From Dirofilaria immitis (lineage: Eukaryota; Nematoda; Chromadorea; Rhabditida; Onchocercidae), in assembly GCA_024305405.1 (NCBI GenBank), contig JAKNDB010000104.1, positions 744,001 through 808,000 of the forward strand: 64,000 nt of DNA, read 5' to 3'. The notes under the pieces are model-generated. The model ran no database searches. It saw only the letters and a list, made by a program, of their open reading frames with translations, and had not been told where the DNA came from. The position numbers and the translations under genes are program-made. Shown one piece after another: positions 1 through 12,569 of the stretch; position 1 is the first letter of the stretch, and the number at the start of each line of letters is the position of its first letter.

Positions 1-131
1 AGAAATAAATGAAGAAGGTATAAGTTTTTGCTGTTTGAAAATTTTTATTGATTGACATGTTGAAGATTTGATGTTTGAAAAAGGAAACCAGGTTTTATAA
101 CCTAAAGAGAAATGCTATTTTCTTATTCCAG

Positions 132-1483
132 TGCTTTTGGAAGTCCAAGAATTGGCAATTTATGTAGGCATGCACTTGCTACTCTATTTTTGATCTTTCA
201 TTGAATTTGAAGAATTTGTGATGAAAATACCAAGATTAATGTTTTTTATTTTGCAGATAATCCAGAAAAAGCTAATTTATTTACTGCACCTAGACTGGCT
301 GATGATGCAGTTGTAACTGCTTACAAAAGGCTTAGAATCGAATCGATTGCTGCAGCATTGCAGACAATGCGGTTTGCTGTTGGATCGCGGCGTAAAATAT
401 TGGATGTAAGCAATTGATTAATCATCTAAATATCCGTGATTTATCAAGTAAGGAAAATGAAAAAATGGAAAAATTTTTAATTTTTAGTGTAAAAGGATGA
501 TAAGTGTTTTTAAATTGAAGTTTTTTCCAGGATCCTGTCGGACTATACTTTTAGTTAAATTTTACGTTTATTTAGTTATCCATCATAGAATCGGATTTAG
601 ATTATGTAATAATGATGTATTTATCAAATATTTTGCGCCTAATCAGCAGATAAATTGATTTTCTAAGACCAATCTCGAATATATTTCTTATTTCATTACA
701 CTATACAAAGTTATGCTAATATCTCTGTTTTCTTTTTTTTACCCATTATTTTGTCCAGATGTAATCGGATGTGATTCGTTATATGTGGTAATTCCTTTTT
801 CCAGGCCATAATGGAAACAAAACCATTGGAGCCATTACACATAAATAGTGATAGATTATGGTCACTGACTGTAGCACTGAGCGACGAAAGTTATGAGTGC
901 TTAACTTGTCTCGTATCACATAAATTCCTTGTGGAATTGATTGGTTGGACTCCAGATGAGGCACTCGTCAGTTCTTTCGATATTTTTATTGTTTTATTTT
1001 TCTTCTAAATTTAGACATTTCATTTTTATTTAGCCTTAATCGATATATCTGTTTTTCTTTAAATTCATCATCATTATTCATTGTTACTGAACGATTTTAA
1101 TCATAGTTAAAAGAATGATTTCGTTCTGATCAGATGTTTCATTTTTAAAATTACTCTTTTTATTCAATATTTTCTTTCTATACAACTCACATTTTTTTAT
1201 CCGAAACAAATACGTTATGGATACATTCATTGTTTTCTTCTACCTTTTCCAGCACGCTTCTGCACGAGAATTATAGTTCTTCATGAATTTTTAAATAAAA
1301 CTTCTATGTATTAAATTCAAAAATTTGAAATCAAAAATTTATTTTCAGGACGCTCGCGCAAGTAAAGATCCAACACGGCGAAAAGAAGGCACGCTAAGGA
1401 CAAGAAGCGCTGGACAGTCGATGCGTAGGCTAGATTTAGTCTGGGAAGTTGAATTTTTCCACCCGGTGGTTCTACGCCTATAA
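132..1483 (+). CDS. 3' exons of an unrecognised protein-coding gene (5' end outside window)
   Basis: Three exons join cleanly: 257-405, 805-966 and 1349-1483. Each has a TTTTGCAG-, TTCCAG- or TTTTCAG-type acceptor and a GT donor (GTAAGC at 406, GTCAGT at 967), and the last two junctions are phase 0. A 32-base upstream exon at 132-163 is phase-compatible and would add AFGSPRIGNL, but it is less certain. The encoded peptide contains DAVVTAYKRLRIESIAAAL, an amphipathic helical stretch, then CLVSHKFLVELIGWTPDEAL. It ends in an arginine-rich tail (KDPTRRKEGTLRTRSAGQSM) and a hydrophobic C-terminus before TAA at 1481. I see no catalytic motif and do not recognise the family. FGSPRIGN resembles the FGSPRVGN strand of class-3 lipases, but nothing downstream supports a lipase. 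Coding status is fairly sure from codon continuity and splice signals; the function is unknown. Confidence 0.65.
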
Positions 1484-3843
1484 TTCATAAAATTGATACA
1501 TATGCTCAAAACTTTGGTCTGATTCGATAACTTTTGGAAGCAGTTGGGATTAAATTTCTAATTCACAGCAGAATAACTTTTGTTAACCAGGCAAAATTAC
1601 GACTGCTATGAAACTTTGTAGATAAATCCTCCCGATGCATATTGCTTATTTTGATGTTTTCCTGTAACTATTGTTTTGAATATCGGTAATTTATCTCGAT
1701 CTGTTGTTGTCAAATTGTATTTCATTCTTTCAGAATTTATTTTAATTCCTTGTGTGAAGTGTATTTTCATTATTTGCGCATATTAAAGGTAAATGAGAAG
1801 AAGAGCTTTCTGATCGAATGTAGTTCATCCGGAGGATTTTTTAAATTTTAAGATCTTCCTTTTATATCTCAATTTGTCTTGCAGATTGTCAATGAAAATT
1901 GCTTTGAATTGAGAAATTGCTGTTCGGAAATTTTGCTGTAATCTGCATCAGAAATTTATAGCAGATATATTTTTTGTCATGAAAGAAGACGTAAGTGCGA
2001 AAATACATTTCTGAAAAGTTTTGGTGCGCTCGAAAATTTGCATTGAATAGGCAGGCATTTGTTGTTTGCTTATAGTTATCATTTTGAGTTTCATTGGTTT
2101 TCGTTTCCTTGGTCGTAACTATAGTTTTGATGTTACAATTGATAGATCAAGAATTTAACATCAAATAACACACGTGAATACTTATCATTGAATAGGAAAG
2201 TGTTTAAGTTCTTACATAATAAATCGAACCATTTTCGATCTTTTTTGATTTTAAAACACTTGGAAATAGACTCTCTTCTTCTTTGGACGGAAAAACTTTG
2301 GAATAATGTACTTCTGAATTAGCGTGTAGTTTGATATGTAATTTGAATATTTATTTTGCGATAACAGAAGCAGATAATGAATCAATACTATTCATGTAAT
2401 CGAGAATCCTTAAATAAGTCCATGCTGTCAGAAAACCGGAATAATTTATAATTATAGATATATCCAAGTAATCAAATTATTTTTTACACGACTAATCATA
2501 TAACATAATGGAATGTTATGATGTCTAATGTAACGAATCATTTATCTAATTCTTCTTTTTGTTCTCTATAGCAAAACCTATATGAGATGTTTATTGAAAT
2601 CTCAGGCTAATTGTCGCGAATTTTGTACATTTTTCATTCTTTTTCTGGTAATTAAACCCTTCATATAACTGATATGTGATGATCACCACAAGACTCAAGT
2701 AACACCGATGCGAGAATAGCTTCTTGCAGTCAACTAGTATGTTTCAAAATGTATCAGTTAAGTAAATAGATAGTTTTTCATTCTCTTCGCTATTATATCA
2801 TTCGGTTGTTAATCTCTCATTCTCATCTTTCATTATAAATCCTTGTATTCTCTTCTGATTTAGTCCGAAGTTGTCATTTTGTATTTGCCTAATCAGATTG
2901 AGTTAATAATAGATAATCATCTTGTAACTCTCTATGATCTCAGAAAATTAATTCAGTTGAAATATTCTATAATGATTCCTTAAATTTTTCTTCTAGAATT
3001 CTTCTCAGTGCATATCACCAAAGAATTCATCCAAGTAGCAATTGAGTAAATTTTTGAAAAAATTCAAGATGGAATGATTTTCATTTCATTATAACAATAA
3101 TTCAAAATGTTTTCATAATTATATTTCATTGCAACAATAATTCATAATATTAGGGAAATAAAATATCTTCAATGTGCAATGCTTTAATTATAAAGAAGCC
3201 ATTCCGGTATTTGAAACTTATTATCGTGATCCCTGCTATCGATTGCTTTTTTGAATAATTCAATTATAAATTTAAAGTCAACTGCTGCTGAACTTGTCTT
3301 CGAAAGCATTTCTCTACAAATATTGAAAATTAAGATTCGAAATAGAAATTTCAGGTTTTTGAGATTTGAGTACTCGAAAACTTTTGTAATTTAAGATTTT
3401 ATATCAGAAAATTCTTTTTTTTTATATCAATTTTTTTGCTGATTAGTCGTACTTCTATTATGAGAATTTTCGTTATTTTTGAGATCCAAAGTTTTTAGAC
3501 ATTGCAAATTTTAAATATTCCAAAGTAATGGAATAAAATACAGACCGATAAACTTGTCTTAGCTGACGTGGCAATTTTTTAAAAGCGTTTGTTTTGTAAA
3601 AATATGTTTTAAAATAGCAAATTCGATCATGATCATCATTTAACGATCGCCATGGTAATCTAAAATTTCGCTGAAACCTTTCGAATTTTTTATTTACCAG
3701 AATCTGATTTGGAAATGGATCACATTGAATAAATCACTAGGCATAGTGTAAAGGAAAGAACATGCCATAGATTTCAGAAAGATTAGGATAGCAAAAAGTA
3801 TCAAAGGTTCTTTAGTCATTGTAGAATGCTATCCTAATGATAT
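1484..3843. other. Intergenic, nothing recognised
   Basis: This is AT-rich DNA between the stop codon of the first gene (+) and the last recognised exon of the pseudokinase (-). The two genes converge here, so both 3' UTRs should lie in it. No exon with a good acceptor/donor pair, no tRNA and no repeat unit stood out. Missing C-terminal exons of the pseudokinase could be hidden in 2900-3840, but I could not identify any. Confidence 0.5.
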
Positions 3844-6449
3844 CTATGTCTGCTTCATAAGGATATTAAACTTGTCTATTTTTGCTAATCTCATTGCCCT
3901 CATAGATATTGATATCGATAAAGCGTACTTTCCATGTAACATTTCAGCAACCATATAAATTACTGATATGATATCATCCGAAGGACCTTGTTCACGTCCC
4001 CAGTGTGCTCTTACAGAACTGTACCGATAAGAACCAATAAATGGTACAAATATGCGTGGTCTAAAACTGGAAATTTCTAGTAGCAAAAAAATTAGTTTAT
4101 TCGATTAACTATTTAATAGTTTCAAGTTTTTCTCACGTATGTAATTCCATCACTTATTCAGCTTTTTAATATTGCATTTCAGAAATTGATTAAAAATAGC
4201 ATTTACTTGCACGGCCAAGGTAATACTGCGCTAAAATCTATAATAATAATTTTCTCGAGAATGTTTCTCTTCGTTAGCGGATTTGTGATCGCGAAATTAA
4301 AGGGCGATACAAAACGATGCACAAAACCAGCACGATTTAATGCTGCCAGTGCTCGAATACATCCCAGACCGATCATCAAAGCCAATATGGATGGTACAGT
4401 TCTAAAAGTTTTGGAGGTTTCTGTAAAAAATGTTTCTTATCTTCTTTAAGAATTATAAGGTAAACATTCAAGTAAGTAAAAAGTATTTTTAAATAAATGA
4501 ATGTTAAAATTTATTCTACCAAAATTGTTAGTCTTTTCGCGATAAAAATTGGGAGAAAAACTGAAAATATGCTTAAGCGTAGATTATAAAAACTTCTGAC
4601 AAATTAACAAATAATTGAAAATAGGAAAATGATGGCATACACAATTTTATACCGAAAAATTTCTAAATGTTATTTAAACAAAGTTATTTTTAAGAGTTGA
4701 ATTTAGCTTTTAAATTAAATTTTTTAATTTAAAACATAATACACTTTTGCAAATGATAGGCAATTTATATGATCTAATTTTTAAGATATGAGAGAAATAT
4801 TTTTAAATAAAATTATAACTTTTATAAATATTTGTTTCTAAATTAATTTACTTTTATCATTATTTATTTTTTGAATAAAATCTTCTATTTGTTTTATTAA
4901 TTATTTAGTTTTGAAATCAAATCTATCTACTGATTCTTTTAATAAAATTCAAAAGAAGAAAATTCTTTTTCTTTATGTGAATTAGTTTGAATTTAAAATT
5001 TATCCAATTGAAAAAATTTTTGCAGGAAAAATTTTTCAATAAAGATGGAACAATAAAAAATTTTTAATTTTACTAGCGAAGATCTGAAATTTTTAGCTTA
5101 AATTTTATTTTCTAATTCTAAGTCAAATTTTCGTTGGACCTTTAAATAGATGATAAAACTTTAAAATTAATAGACTAAGAAAGTATTAGAAAGAAAAGCA
5201 ACATATGATCAAAAAGTATTTTATATTATTCTTTCATCAATCTCAAACAATTACACTATTTCAAAACTTGAGAACAATATTGTTTACTTATAACCTATAG
5301 AGATCAATACTATCATATACTAGAACGAGGAAGTGAAAGGAAATTACCTTTGCGGTGATAAAACAGAAAGCATCGATATTGGTGTAGCGTCGTATTTGAT
5401 AATTGCGAACGGTCGACCACCGTGTTCTGGATCATGTTCCGCTCCTTGCTCACCTTCACTTCCGAAGTAAAGCTGTAATCGTATCATAGTTTCCAGACTA
5501 GATATCTTCTAATGAATTTGTTTATAATAGTTAAATAATACTGAAGTGTAATAATCTTCAGAAAACATATATTATAACTTATTTAGAATCTTACTAGTGA
5601 ATATTTAAATTAAGGTATTTAGGTTGCAAATAATCTTAATCTAGCCATAGCAATGTTTATTTAATTTTATTCAATTTTTTCTTTACTGCATTAATCTCGA
5701 CTATCACAAATAGCACATATTTTCCCTATTTAAATGAAGGAAGAAAAATATAAAAATTGTATCTTTCATTCAAATGACTAAATAAATTCCTTAAAGAAAA
5801 TACTTTTTTAAATATTCAATAGTGATTTGCATACGATTTATTAGTTGCGATTAATATTTGCAAAAGAAGAAAAGTCGATTATCTAGCAATTATCTAGAAA
5901 TCATCTTGCTTGGTAGCTTTTATCTAGGAATTGAGATACGAGAACTAAACTTTTTCAATTTTTCCGCGTTGAACAATTTCTGGAAAGTGTACACTTCTAT
6001 CCTTAACCGTTTCCAAAACTCTGATAGACATATGTATCGGTCCTCGAGATTGTGCATGCCTTCCAATCATCGCATACAATGGCTAAATATAATGTTTACT
6101 TAGCCAATGCAGTATATATTAACTTTCTTCTTTATTTTTTTGATTCTTATTTCACAGATTTTCCGAATTTATAAACTATGCTAATACTATTTTAATACCA
6201 TTAATCAAAAATTTTGCCAGAAATCGAATGAAAATCGATAATTTTAATTTAATAAAGTTAATTTGTTTATTATTATAATCTAGGATATCTACTATTACTA
6301 TTGGAAAGCTCTCTATGATCATTACGACCTAAACTTTTACAATAATTGAGATATCGAGACTATCATAACCTCTTCCTTCTCGCCTTTTGGATAATCATCG
6401 TACAAATGGAAGTACATGAATGCTTTTTCGATAGGTTCATCAACGGGTC
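3844..6449 (-). CDS. Casein-kinase-1/TTBK-like pseudokinase (5' end not found, C-lobe short)
   Basis: Five exons on the minus strand join in frame: 6449-6370, 6082-5951, 5472-5348, 4401-4207 and 4066-3844. They encode about 250 residues of a CK1-type kinase fold. The segment AALNRAGFVHRFVSPFNFAI corresponds to the catalytic loop. RYSSVRAHWGREQGPSDDI corresponds to the CK1 activation segment and its conserved acidic pair. RPFAIIKYDATPISMLSVL corresponds to the hinge region. Key residues are lost: the VAIK-like lysine position reads YAMIGR, HRD reads HRF with S in place of the following Lys, DFG reads DFS, and no glycine-rich GxGxxG loop is seen. The Asn of the catalytic loop remains. The N-terminal exon with the start codon was not found between 6450 and 6980. 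The reading ends at TAG 3844, soon after the point where helix F would start, so the C-lobe looks truncated or continues in unrecognised exons. CK1-like kinases are strongly expanded in nematodes, where many are sperm-enriched. Catalytic death is inferred from the motifs. Confidence 0.75.
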
Positions 6450-6980
6450 CTGCAATAATATAGCGATTTCCAATAACACCACATACATTTTTGGTATTTC
6501 ATCAATATCTCCAAACATTTGAATAATTTGAAAAATGATTTTTTTTATTCCTTTCAGAATTGATGAATAAATGACAGTCGCAGACTTCTTCCTAAGTTAT
6601 TTTAATTTGAGAATATGACAAGCATTTTGGGATTATTTCTTAAATAATAATAATCAGTTATGTAAATGCTTACTTTTTCTAGAAGTAATTCATTGTTAAT
6701 CTTTTTCAATAACATATCAGCCATTTTTATTAGATTTTTGAAGAATATGCATATTCATATAGTCACATCTTCTGCAAAACTCAAAATAATATTTTCAAAT
6801 GGTCTGATATAAAAAGCCTTTTATAATGACTATCAAAAATATTATTTTATTTTTTCCTTCGACTTCCTCATAATATTTATAAAAATTATGCATCATTTTG
6901 TTGATCGGATACAGTGGAAAATATATTTACTCCTTTAAATTTTAGTTTACCAATAACATTTTAAAATAAAAAATTGCAAA

Positions 6981-9105
6981 TTATCGCATTTTCTTTCTCT
7001 TCTGTTTCATATAGCCATTGGTACTTTCTTGACGTTCTGGACACGGACAGTACTAAAATATTCAATAGATTAATCTTGAGAAAACTTGTTTGGTTTCTCG
7101 GAGTTTCGGATACAGAAATTTAAAATTCTGTTGAACAATGCGATCGACATACTGCACGCAGCACTATATTTACATCAAATAAACATTTGAAAGCCAAAAC
7201 TACAATTATATCTTCCTTTTTTCTCTGGAATTTCTTTTATATATTTTTAGGATCATCACAATTTCATCGTCTTGATAAAAAATGAATTATTAATAAATAT
7301 TAAAATACTTACTTCAGCATCTTTTCCTGGTAAACCAGGAGACCCAGCTTCGCCACGTGGTCCATCGGCTCCTTGTGGCCCTTTAATTCCACGGTTTCCT
7401 GAAATTGTGGAATGTTAGAAATCACAGCTTACTGTTATGTCCTTCTCGGTACAATTCTTTTTCATCAGCTAAAAATTTCTTCGATAAATGTTTCATAAAC
7501 TAACCAGGTGGTCCTAGAGGACCAACGATACCGAATGCAGCCGGACGGCCATTAGCCCCAGGCGGTCCTCTTGGTCCTGGTGGTCCCGGCTCACCCTTCA
7601 AACCAGGACGACCTATTGGATGCTCCGCATTTTCACCTTCTACACCAGATGGTCCTGGTGGTCCAGCAGGACCTAAATTAATTGTATTTTCATACTTAAT
7701 TCATTCAAATTCTCATTCATGTCAAAATTTTCAGAATTCCAATTTTGAAGAAAGATTTTAATTTTTTGAATCTTTTTTTCGAATCTTTTAAATTAACAAA
7801 GATTTTAATTTTTTTAAATTTCGGATCTTCAAGAATCTACTCGTATATTAAATTTTTCAATATTTTGGTAAGTAAATAAATAAATTACCACGGGGCCCTG
7901 GTAGACCAGATTCTCCAGGAAGACCAGGTGACCCATTTCGTCCCGGTAAACCAGCTCGACCTTTATTTCCACTTAGTCCACGTGGTCCGGGACGTCCCAG
8001 AGCCCCTGGTGGACCTTGAGGCCCTACTGGACATCTGAAGCAACCAGTGGTGGTTTTGTTTTGTTCAACGTCTATTCCATCAACACCCGGCTTCCCATCC
8101 TTACCTGGTAATCCATCTTCTCCTGGAAAATCAAAACAGTTATGTTTTTGGTCTACAAGAAACATTTGAATTTTTTCAGGAAAACTTTCGGATTTTTCTT
8201 GAATACCTCTATGGCCAGGTGGTCCTTTAGAACCCGGTGGACCTGCTGGACATTTATTATCGATACGGCATTCTGAAAATAAATTAGTTATTAGCATTTA
8301 TTAAGCAGCTATAACTCTAGTCAATATTTTTTTTTTTTTAAAATAACGGTAAAAAATATTCCAACACATGCCACATATAGCATCATTGCCGGATGGACCA
8401 AACAAATTCGATGATCCAGGATATGAAGATACTGGACTTGGAGAATTGGCAGTTTCAGATTCGTATTGATCAGACCATGCATTGTCATTGTATCCGCTTG
8501 TTGTTGCTTTAGATTGAAACGAAACTGCAACTGAGCCATTTTTGGAACCATTATCACTTTTATTCTTGTCAACATATTGTCGTCGAAAACGTTTTTTCGA
8601 GCAAGTTGCATCATATCTTTCCATAAATCATTTGTTGTTGCCTAAAATCATATGTAGTTGCTATATTTTGTTTGTTCTATGAATGCCCGCATTTTTCAAA
8701 CTTGATCGAACGATCGATCACATGTCCAAATAGGAATATTTATCTTTTTTGTTCAAGAGATTTATATTCAAATAAGATGTTCATTTTCTTTTACAAACAT
8801 TACAGCAAGTCTCATGCTATTTTTATAAAATATTTTGCAAAATATGATACTATAAAGAAATATCTTATATTTAACGTTTGGAAATGATATTAGCTTGTGT
8901 TACAACCGATGATAGCTGCATCTAAGATATTCTATCTTGAAATATCAATAGCAGAAAAACATACTCTGAATGTACTGATTTCTGAATCCAGTTGATTCCA
9001 GGTCTTTTGTACATCAATATAAATTATCAGGACAATAAGCAAGCATGCCACTAAGGATATGCCACTTATTGCTGATGCTAAGAATGTCACTTTATGAACT
9101 TTCAT
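6981..9105 (-). CDS. Nematode cuticle collagen
   Basis: Seven exons: 9105-8965, 8641-8348, 8272-8207, 8122-7889, 7672-7505, 7398-7313 and 7052-6981 (TAA). They give about 353 residues once one missing base is allowed for. The order is typical. Exon 1 has the cuticle-collagen N-terminal domain with one hydrophobic membrane/signal segment ([15 protein letters not shown]). Exon 2 has NDLWKDMM and then a basic furin-like site RFRRQ, followed by a Ser/Asn-rich linker. Exon 3 opens with [13 protein letters not shown]. Gly-X-Y blocks, broken by TGCFRCPVG and other short gaps, run through exons 3-6. The tail is [11 protein letters not shown], the usual C-terminal cysteine knot. The chain would be secreted by hypodermis, processed at RFRRQ, trimerised and crosslinked into cuticle. 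Exon 2 needs +1 base at 8592-8597 to connect NDLWKDMM with RFRRQ. Its donor (GTTATT, 8347-8342) is weak and chosen by phase. Which collagen subgroup it belongs to is not decided. Confidence 0.93.
8592..8597 (-). other. Frame break in collagen exon 2 (A6 run, A7 expected)
   Basis: On the coding strand the exon reads ...CTTGCTCG, six A, then CGTTTTCGACG. Upstream of the run the frame encodes [12 protein letters not shown]. Downstream only the other frame is meaningful and encodes [10 protein letters not shown]. One additional A gives RKKRFRRQ with no other change. A base undercall is the simplest explanation; a real null allele cannot be excluded. Confidence 0.8.
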
Positions 9106-9107
9106 AC

Positions 9108-9120
9108 CTGTCAAAAAATT
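9108..9120 (-). promoter_or_regulatory. Likely spliced-leader trans-splice acceptor of the collagen gene
   Basis: On the minus strand a TTTTTTGACAG acceptor ends two bases before the ATG at 9105, with no in-window upstream exon needed. This placement is typical of SL1 addition in nematodes and fixes the chosen start: the upstream in-frame extension to 9162 would lie in the outron. Confidence 0.6.
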
Positions 9121-12100
9121 CGGTATTATCTTGAAATAATACCGATCATATTTACTGAACAACTGATTAATTTATTTTCCGTATTTGCGGAATGAATGCA
9201 TCTCTAAAGAATTGGAAAACTTCTTGCTTTGATTAATGAATCATTTCCAAATGGATTAAAACTATTAGGCCTAGCTTTTTATTACAGTAGGCAATAACAG
9301 GAGTTTACTCAATCCGTCCTAATTATAGAAAATGATCTTAAGTGATATCACAGAAAAGGCTTTATCATCTTTCACAGCACCTTGTTATTTAAAAAAAAGA
9401 AATACGAATGAAGGAATTATCTATTTTCTAAGAAAAGAAAGTTTTATTGTTTTGGGAAAGATCTACTTCAATAAATTTAGGTCACCTTTAAATAAACTAA
9501 AAAGGATATGTTATATAATTCCACAACGTTTCTTTACATTCTCTGCACATTAGATCATTCAATTTTTTCACTGAACTAATTCCCGAAATTGAGAAATAGG
9601 GCAAAAGTAGAGAATAAATGATAAACAATTTGATTTTGCATAGAATTAAAAGGATTTTTTAACAATAAAAAACAAGTTAATTTCGCATTACATGCCTTTT
9701 TGAGAACAAAATTTGCAGATTCAAAGAATACTTTTTTCAGTTCTATTTCCTAAAAAAAGTGTACATATATATATGCGTATATAGGCCATCAGGCTTCTGC
9801 TCTGATTGATCGTAATCTTTGATAGACTGGTAATTAAAATATCAGATCATTGAATGAATAATTGATATTGCTTTTGTCATTCATTTTAGGTATTGGCTGT
9901 ATTCAGTAGGATGAATTAGCACTAATAATCATAATTTAATCGAAAAGTTAATCACTGAATTATATATTCAAATCTATTCCACAAATTACATTTAGTATAT
10001 GGTTATAATTTTGTTTATGTATAATTTATATAAAACGATAGGTTCTAAAGATAATTGAAATTCACTGCAAGTAGCAGCCTTTAGATATGCAACAAATCAA
10101 TCTCGAAGTTTTCGAAACATTAAAATATGAAGTAAACTTTCCCACAGTGAAAGATAATTTTTTTTCATTCCATTGGTTGGAAATGTAATTAAAAGACTTC
10201 AATCAATTTAAAATTGAAAGTTAAAATTTAAAAGAATAGAAATGGGAAGATATGGAAGAATCAGTTCTCGATCTGAAATAAATCTAGGAAAAATATAATT
10301 ACACAAGACATCGCAAGAACATTTAAAAAATAACGAACCATCGAAATCCTAAATTAAATAATTCGATATTTTAGTTCAATTATTTAATTTCTTAAGAAAT
10401 ATTAGAAAATAATGGAAGCAGAACAAAAGATCTGTTGCTCAATAATTGTGGGAAGAATGAAAGCATCTAATAACATCTAATTTGCATCTCAAAGATTAGC
10501 CCATTGATGCATGAATATTTGAATTTCAAAATTGAATTGAATTTTTCACGTTCTCCACGTACTTGGAGTATTCTCTAAGTGTTCGATAGTCAACAAACGC
10601 TCTATCTACTGAGATTATATATTGAGGAATGGAAATGCGTAAATTTATCTTAGCTGCTTGTCTGTCCAGAAATAAGATGGCGTAAGTCTGTAATATAGTT
10701 ATAAAATATGGTGTGGGAGGAGAGAAAGATATGGTTGTTTGTTTGATAATACATTAAAAGGTAAAGTGCCTAAGTTATAGAGCAAGCAGGTCATTGACTT
10801 GGACCTTAGTTCATTACAGATTTATTTCTGTTGCTATTTTATTAATTATAATTATTTTTTTCGTAATCATAGCACTCATAGTTGGGAGATACTTAGAGAT
10901 GATATTTGTTAAATTTTCCGAATTTGTCTCCAGTTTAATCTTATGTTATATATAACATATATATAAGGCATATAAAAATCGTCAACTATACTTATACGTA
11001 AAATTCTAACTTCCTATAAATCAATCCAAATGCTTTTTATTTTCTATCGCTATGAAAAATTATGATATTTTCTGGAATTGCTGCATTCATTTATGATACC
11101 AAATGAATCCTAAATTTTTTCGGTATTTCAGAAAGAGTTGAAAACAATCTTTATTCTAAAATATGATTCTGTTGGGGAATCATTATTTACTTAACAATTT
11201 AAATCTTAATAATTTAAAGAAATTATTTACATGGATAGTTATACAATTTGTATAACTATTCAAAATATTGATATTATCAACTATAAATTGGAATAAAAAG
11301 ACCTACTGCTTACCGGTAGAGTTGCAACGTTAAGCTAATGATGACAGAATGAAAATGCCAAGAATGGATTTGTTACATTGCGCAAGTCTTCTGTTATCTT
11401 GGAAGTGGTTGAAGTATTTCATAAATTCATTACGAGCGGAATCTTGAGAACGAAGGCCAGTTCACGTTTCAGCTCCTATAGTACCATCAAAGAAGTAGGA
11501 CAGTTCCGAAGAGATAAAAGGTGAAAATAACGGAATGAACACACAAATCATTCATTCTCCAATGAGAATGATATTGGTGTAGCACTTAAATAGTCGTGGA
11601 ATGCAAATAAATAGAAAGGATCCGCGAAATCGTATTTCCAATTATACAAACTTAACAAAAATTTTTCGTGGCATAATCTGATTTGATAAGCTAAACATTG
11701 AGGAAATGTATATACTTCTGATTATCAATGTAGATCTGCTGGTTGTATCAAAAATTGATTCATATGGTAAATCGGCGCAACGACGGTTCAGACTTAATAA
11801 GTTTTGTCGTAAATTCCATTAAATAAGAAGACTTCATATAAAGTTTAACGAACTCGACAAAAATCTGAGTGGATTTGAATTAACTTAGGAATGTTTAAAT
11901 CTATTTATTTTCAGAATGGATTTTTTGCGAAAGAATTTATTTCTAACATATGAAATGAAACTAAAGCGGATTATTTCTGATATATTATTGTCCACTGTTC
12001 CATGCATTACAAGAGAATGCAGTACTTTAATCATGAATTTGTTCACCAACATTATTTCTAAAATATGCAAATTAATGAATATTGTTGGCGAAAGCCGAAA

Positions 12101-12270
12101 CACATAAATAGTTGTGTATAGATAGAAATGTTAAAAAGAACATTAAAATAAATAGCGCGCCAAAATTATAAGATCACTAAGCTAAAAAGATAAAGATACG
12201 AAGATATCCTGTTTTCAATGAAATTATTCAACTTACTACCGTCAACAAAATGAGATCAAATGTCTAATGT
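9121..12270. other. Intergenic, upstream of collagen; no gene recognised
   Basis: This AT-rich stretch should hold the collagen promoter. I saw short open frames but none with paired splice signals and sensible composition. A perfect 10-bp inverted repeat with a short loop lies near 11235-11259. A minus-strand stretch at about 11350-11470 reads openly (SQDSARNEFMKYFNHFQDN) but has no acceptor or start, so it is not called. Confidence 0.45.
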
Positions 12271-12279
12271 CGACAAGCC

Positions 12280-12567
12280 GAAGGATATATAAGAGAGACA
12301 TTGCGGTTTACATTACCGAAAAAGTTTGAGGAACAACTCGACGACGACGAATCGACGACAATTCAAATTTAGCTCGATGGTCAAGCGGGACCGATTAGTC
12401 CGACAATTCAAATTCGATCCGAGATTCGAGTTCAGTACAGTCTGGAGCAGTTTATAGCAGCAGGTTTCAACGTAATTCAACAAAAACAACAGTTTCGACG
12501 ACAGTCCGACGTAACAGGAACCACAATTCAAAGGATGAAAAATCCAAAGAAAAGATAGGACTTCTCA
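12280..12567 (+). promoter_or_regulatory. Candidate core promoter plus non-coding first exon
   Basis: A GGATATATAAGAGAG TATA-box-like element at 12282-12296 is followed by a stretch clearly richer in G+C than its surroundings. This stretch has CGACGACGA repeats and two copies of CGACAATTCAAATT, and it ends at a strong donor (TCTCA/GTAAGT at 12568). The stretch is not openly coding in any frame for long. It could be a 5' UTR exon of a distant plus-strand transcript, a non-coding RNA, or the regulatory end of a decayed LTR retroelement. Which of these is undecided. Confidence 0.3.
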
Positions 12568-12569
12568 GT

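Noticed and set aside
132..163. Class-3 lipase motif (FGSPRIGN)
   Set aside because: Only one short motif; no catalytic Ser or His region and the following exons do not resemble a lipase.
6450..6500. In-frame extension NRYIIAG upstream of pseudokinase exon 6449-6370
   Set aside because: It looks kinase-like but runs into TGA with no AG acceptor before it, and TATTATTGCAG is a better acceptor at 6450.
8321..8614. 97-codon minus-strand frame overlapping collagen exon 2
   Set aside because: Its first residues (NDLWKDMM region) are collagen, but after the A6 run it is out of the real frame and loses the RFRRQ site.
11350..11475. Minus-strand open stretch with SQDSARNEFMKYFNHF
   Set aside because: No acceptor, start codon or neighbouring exon; probably chance.
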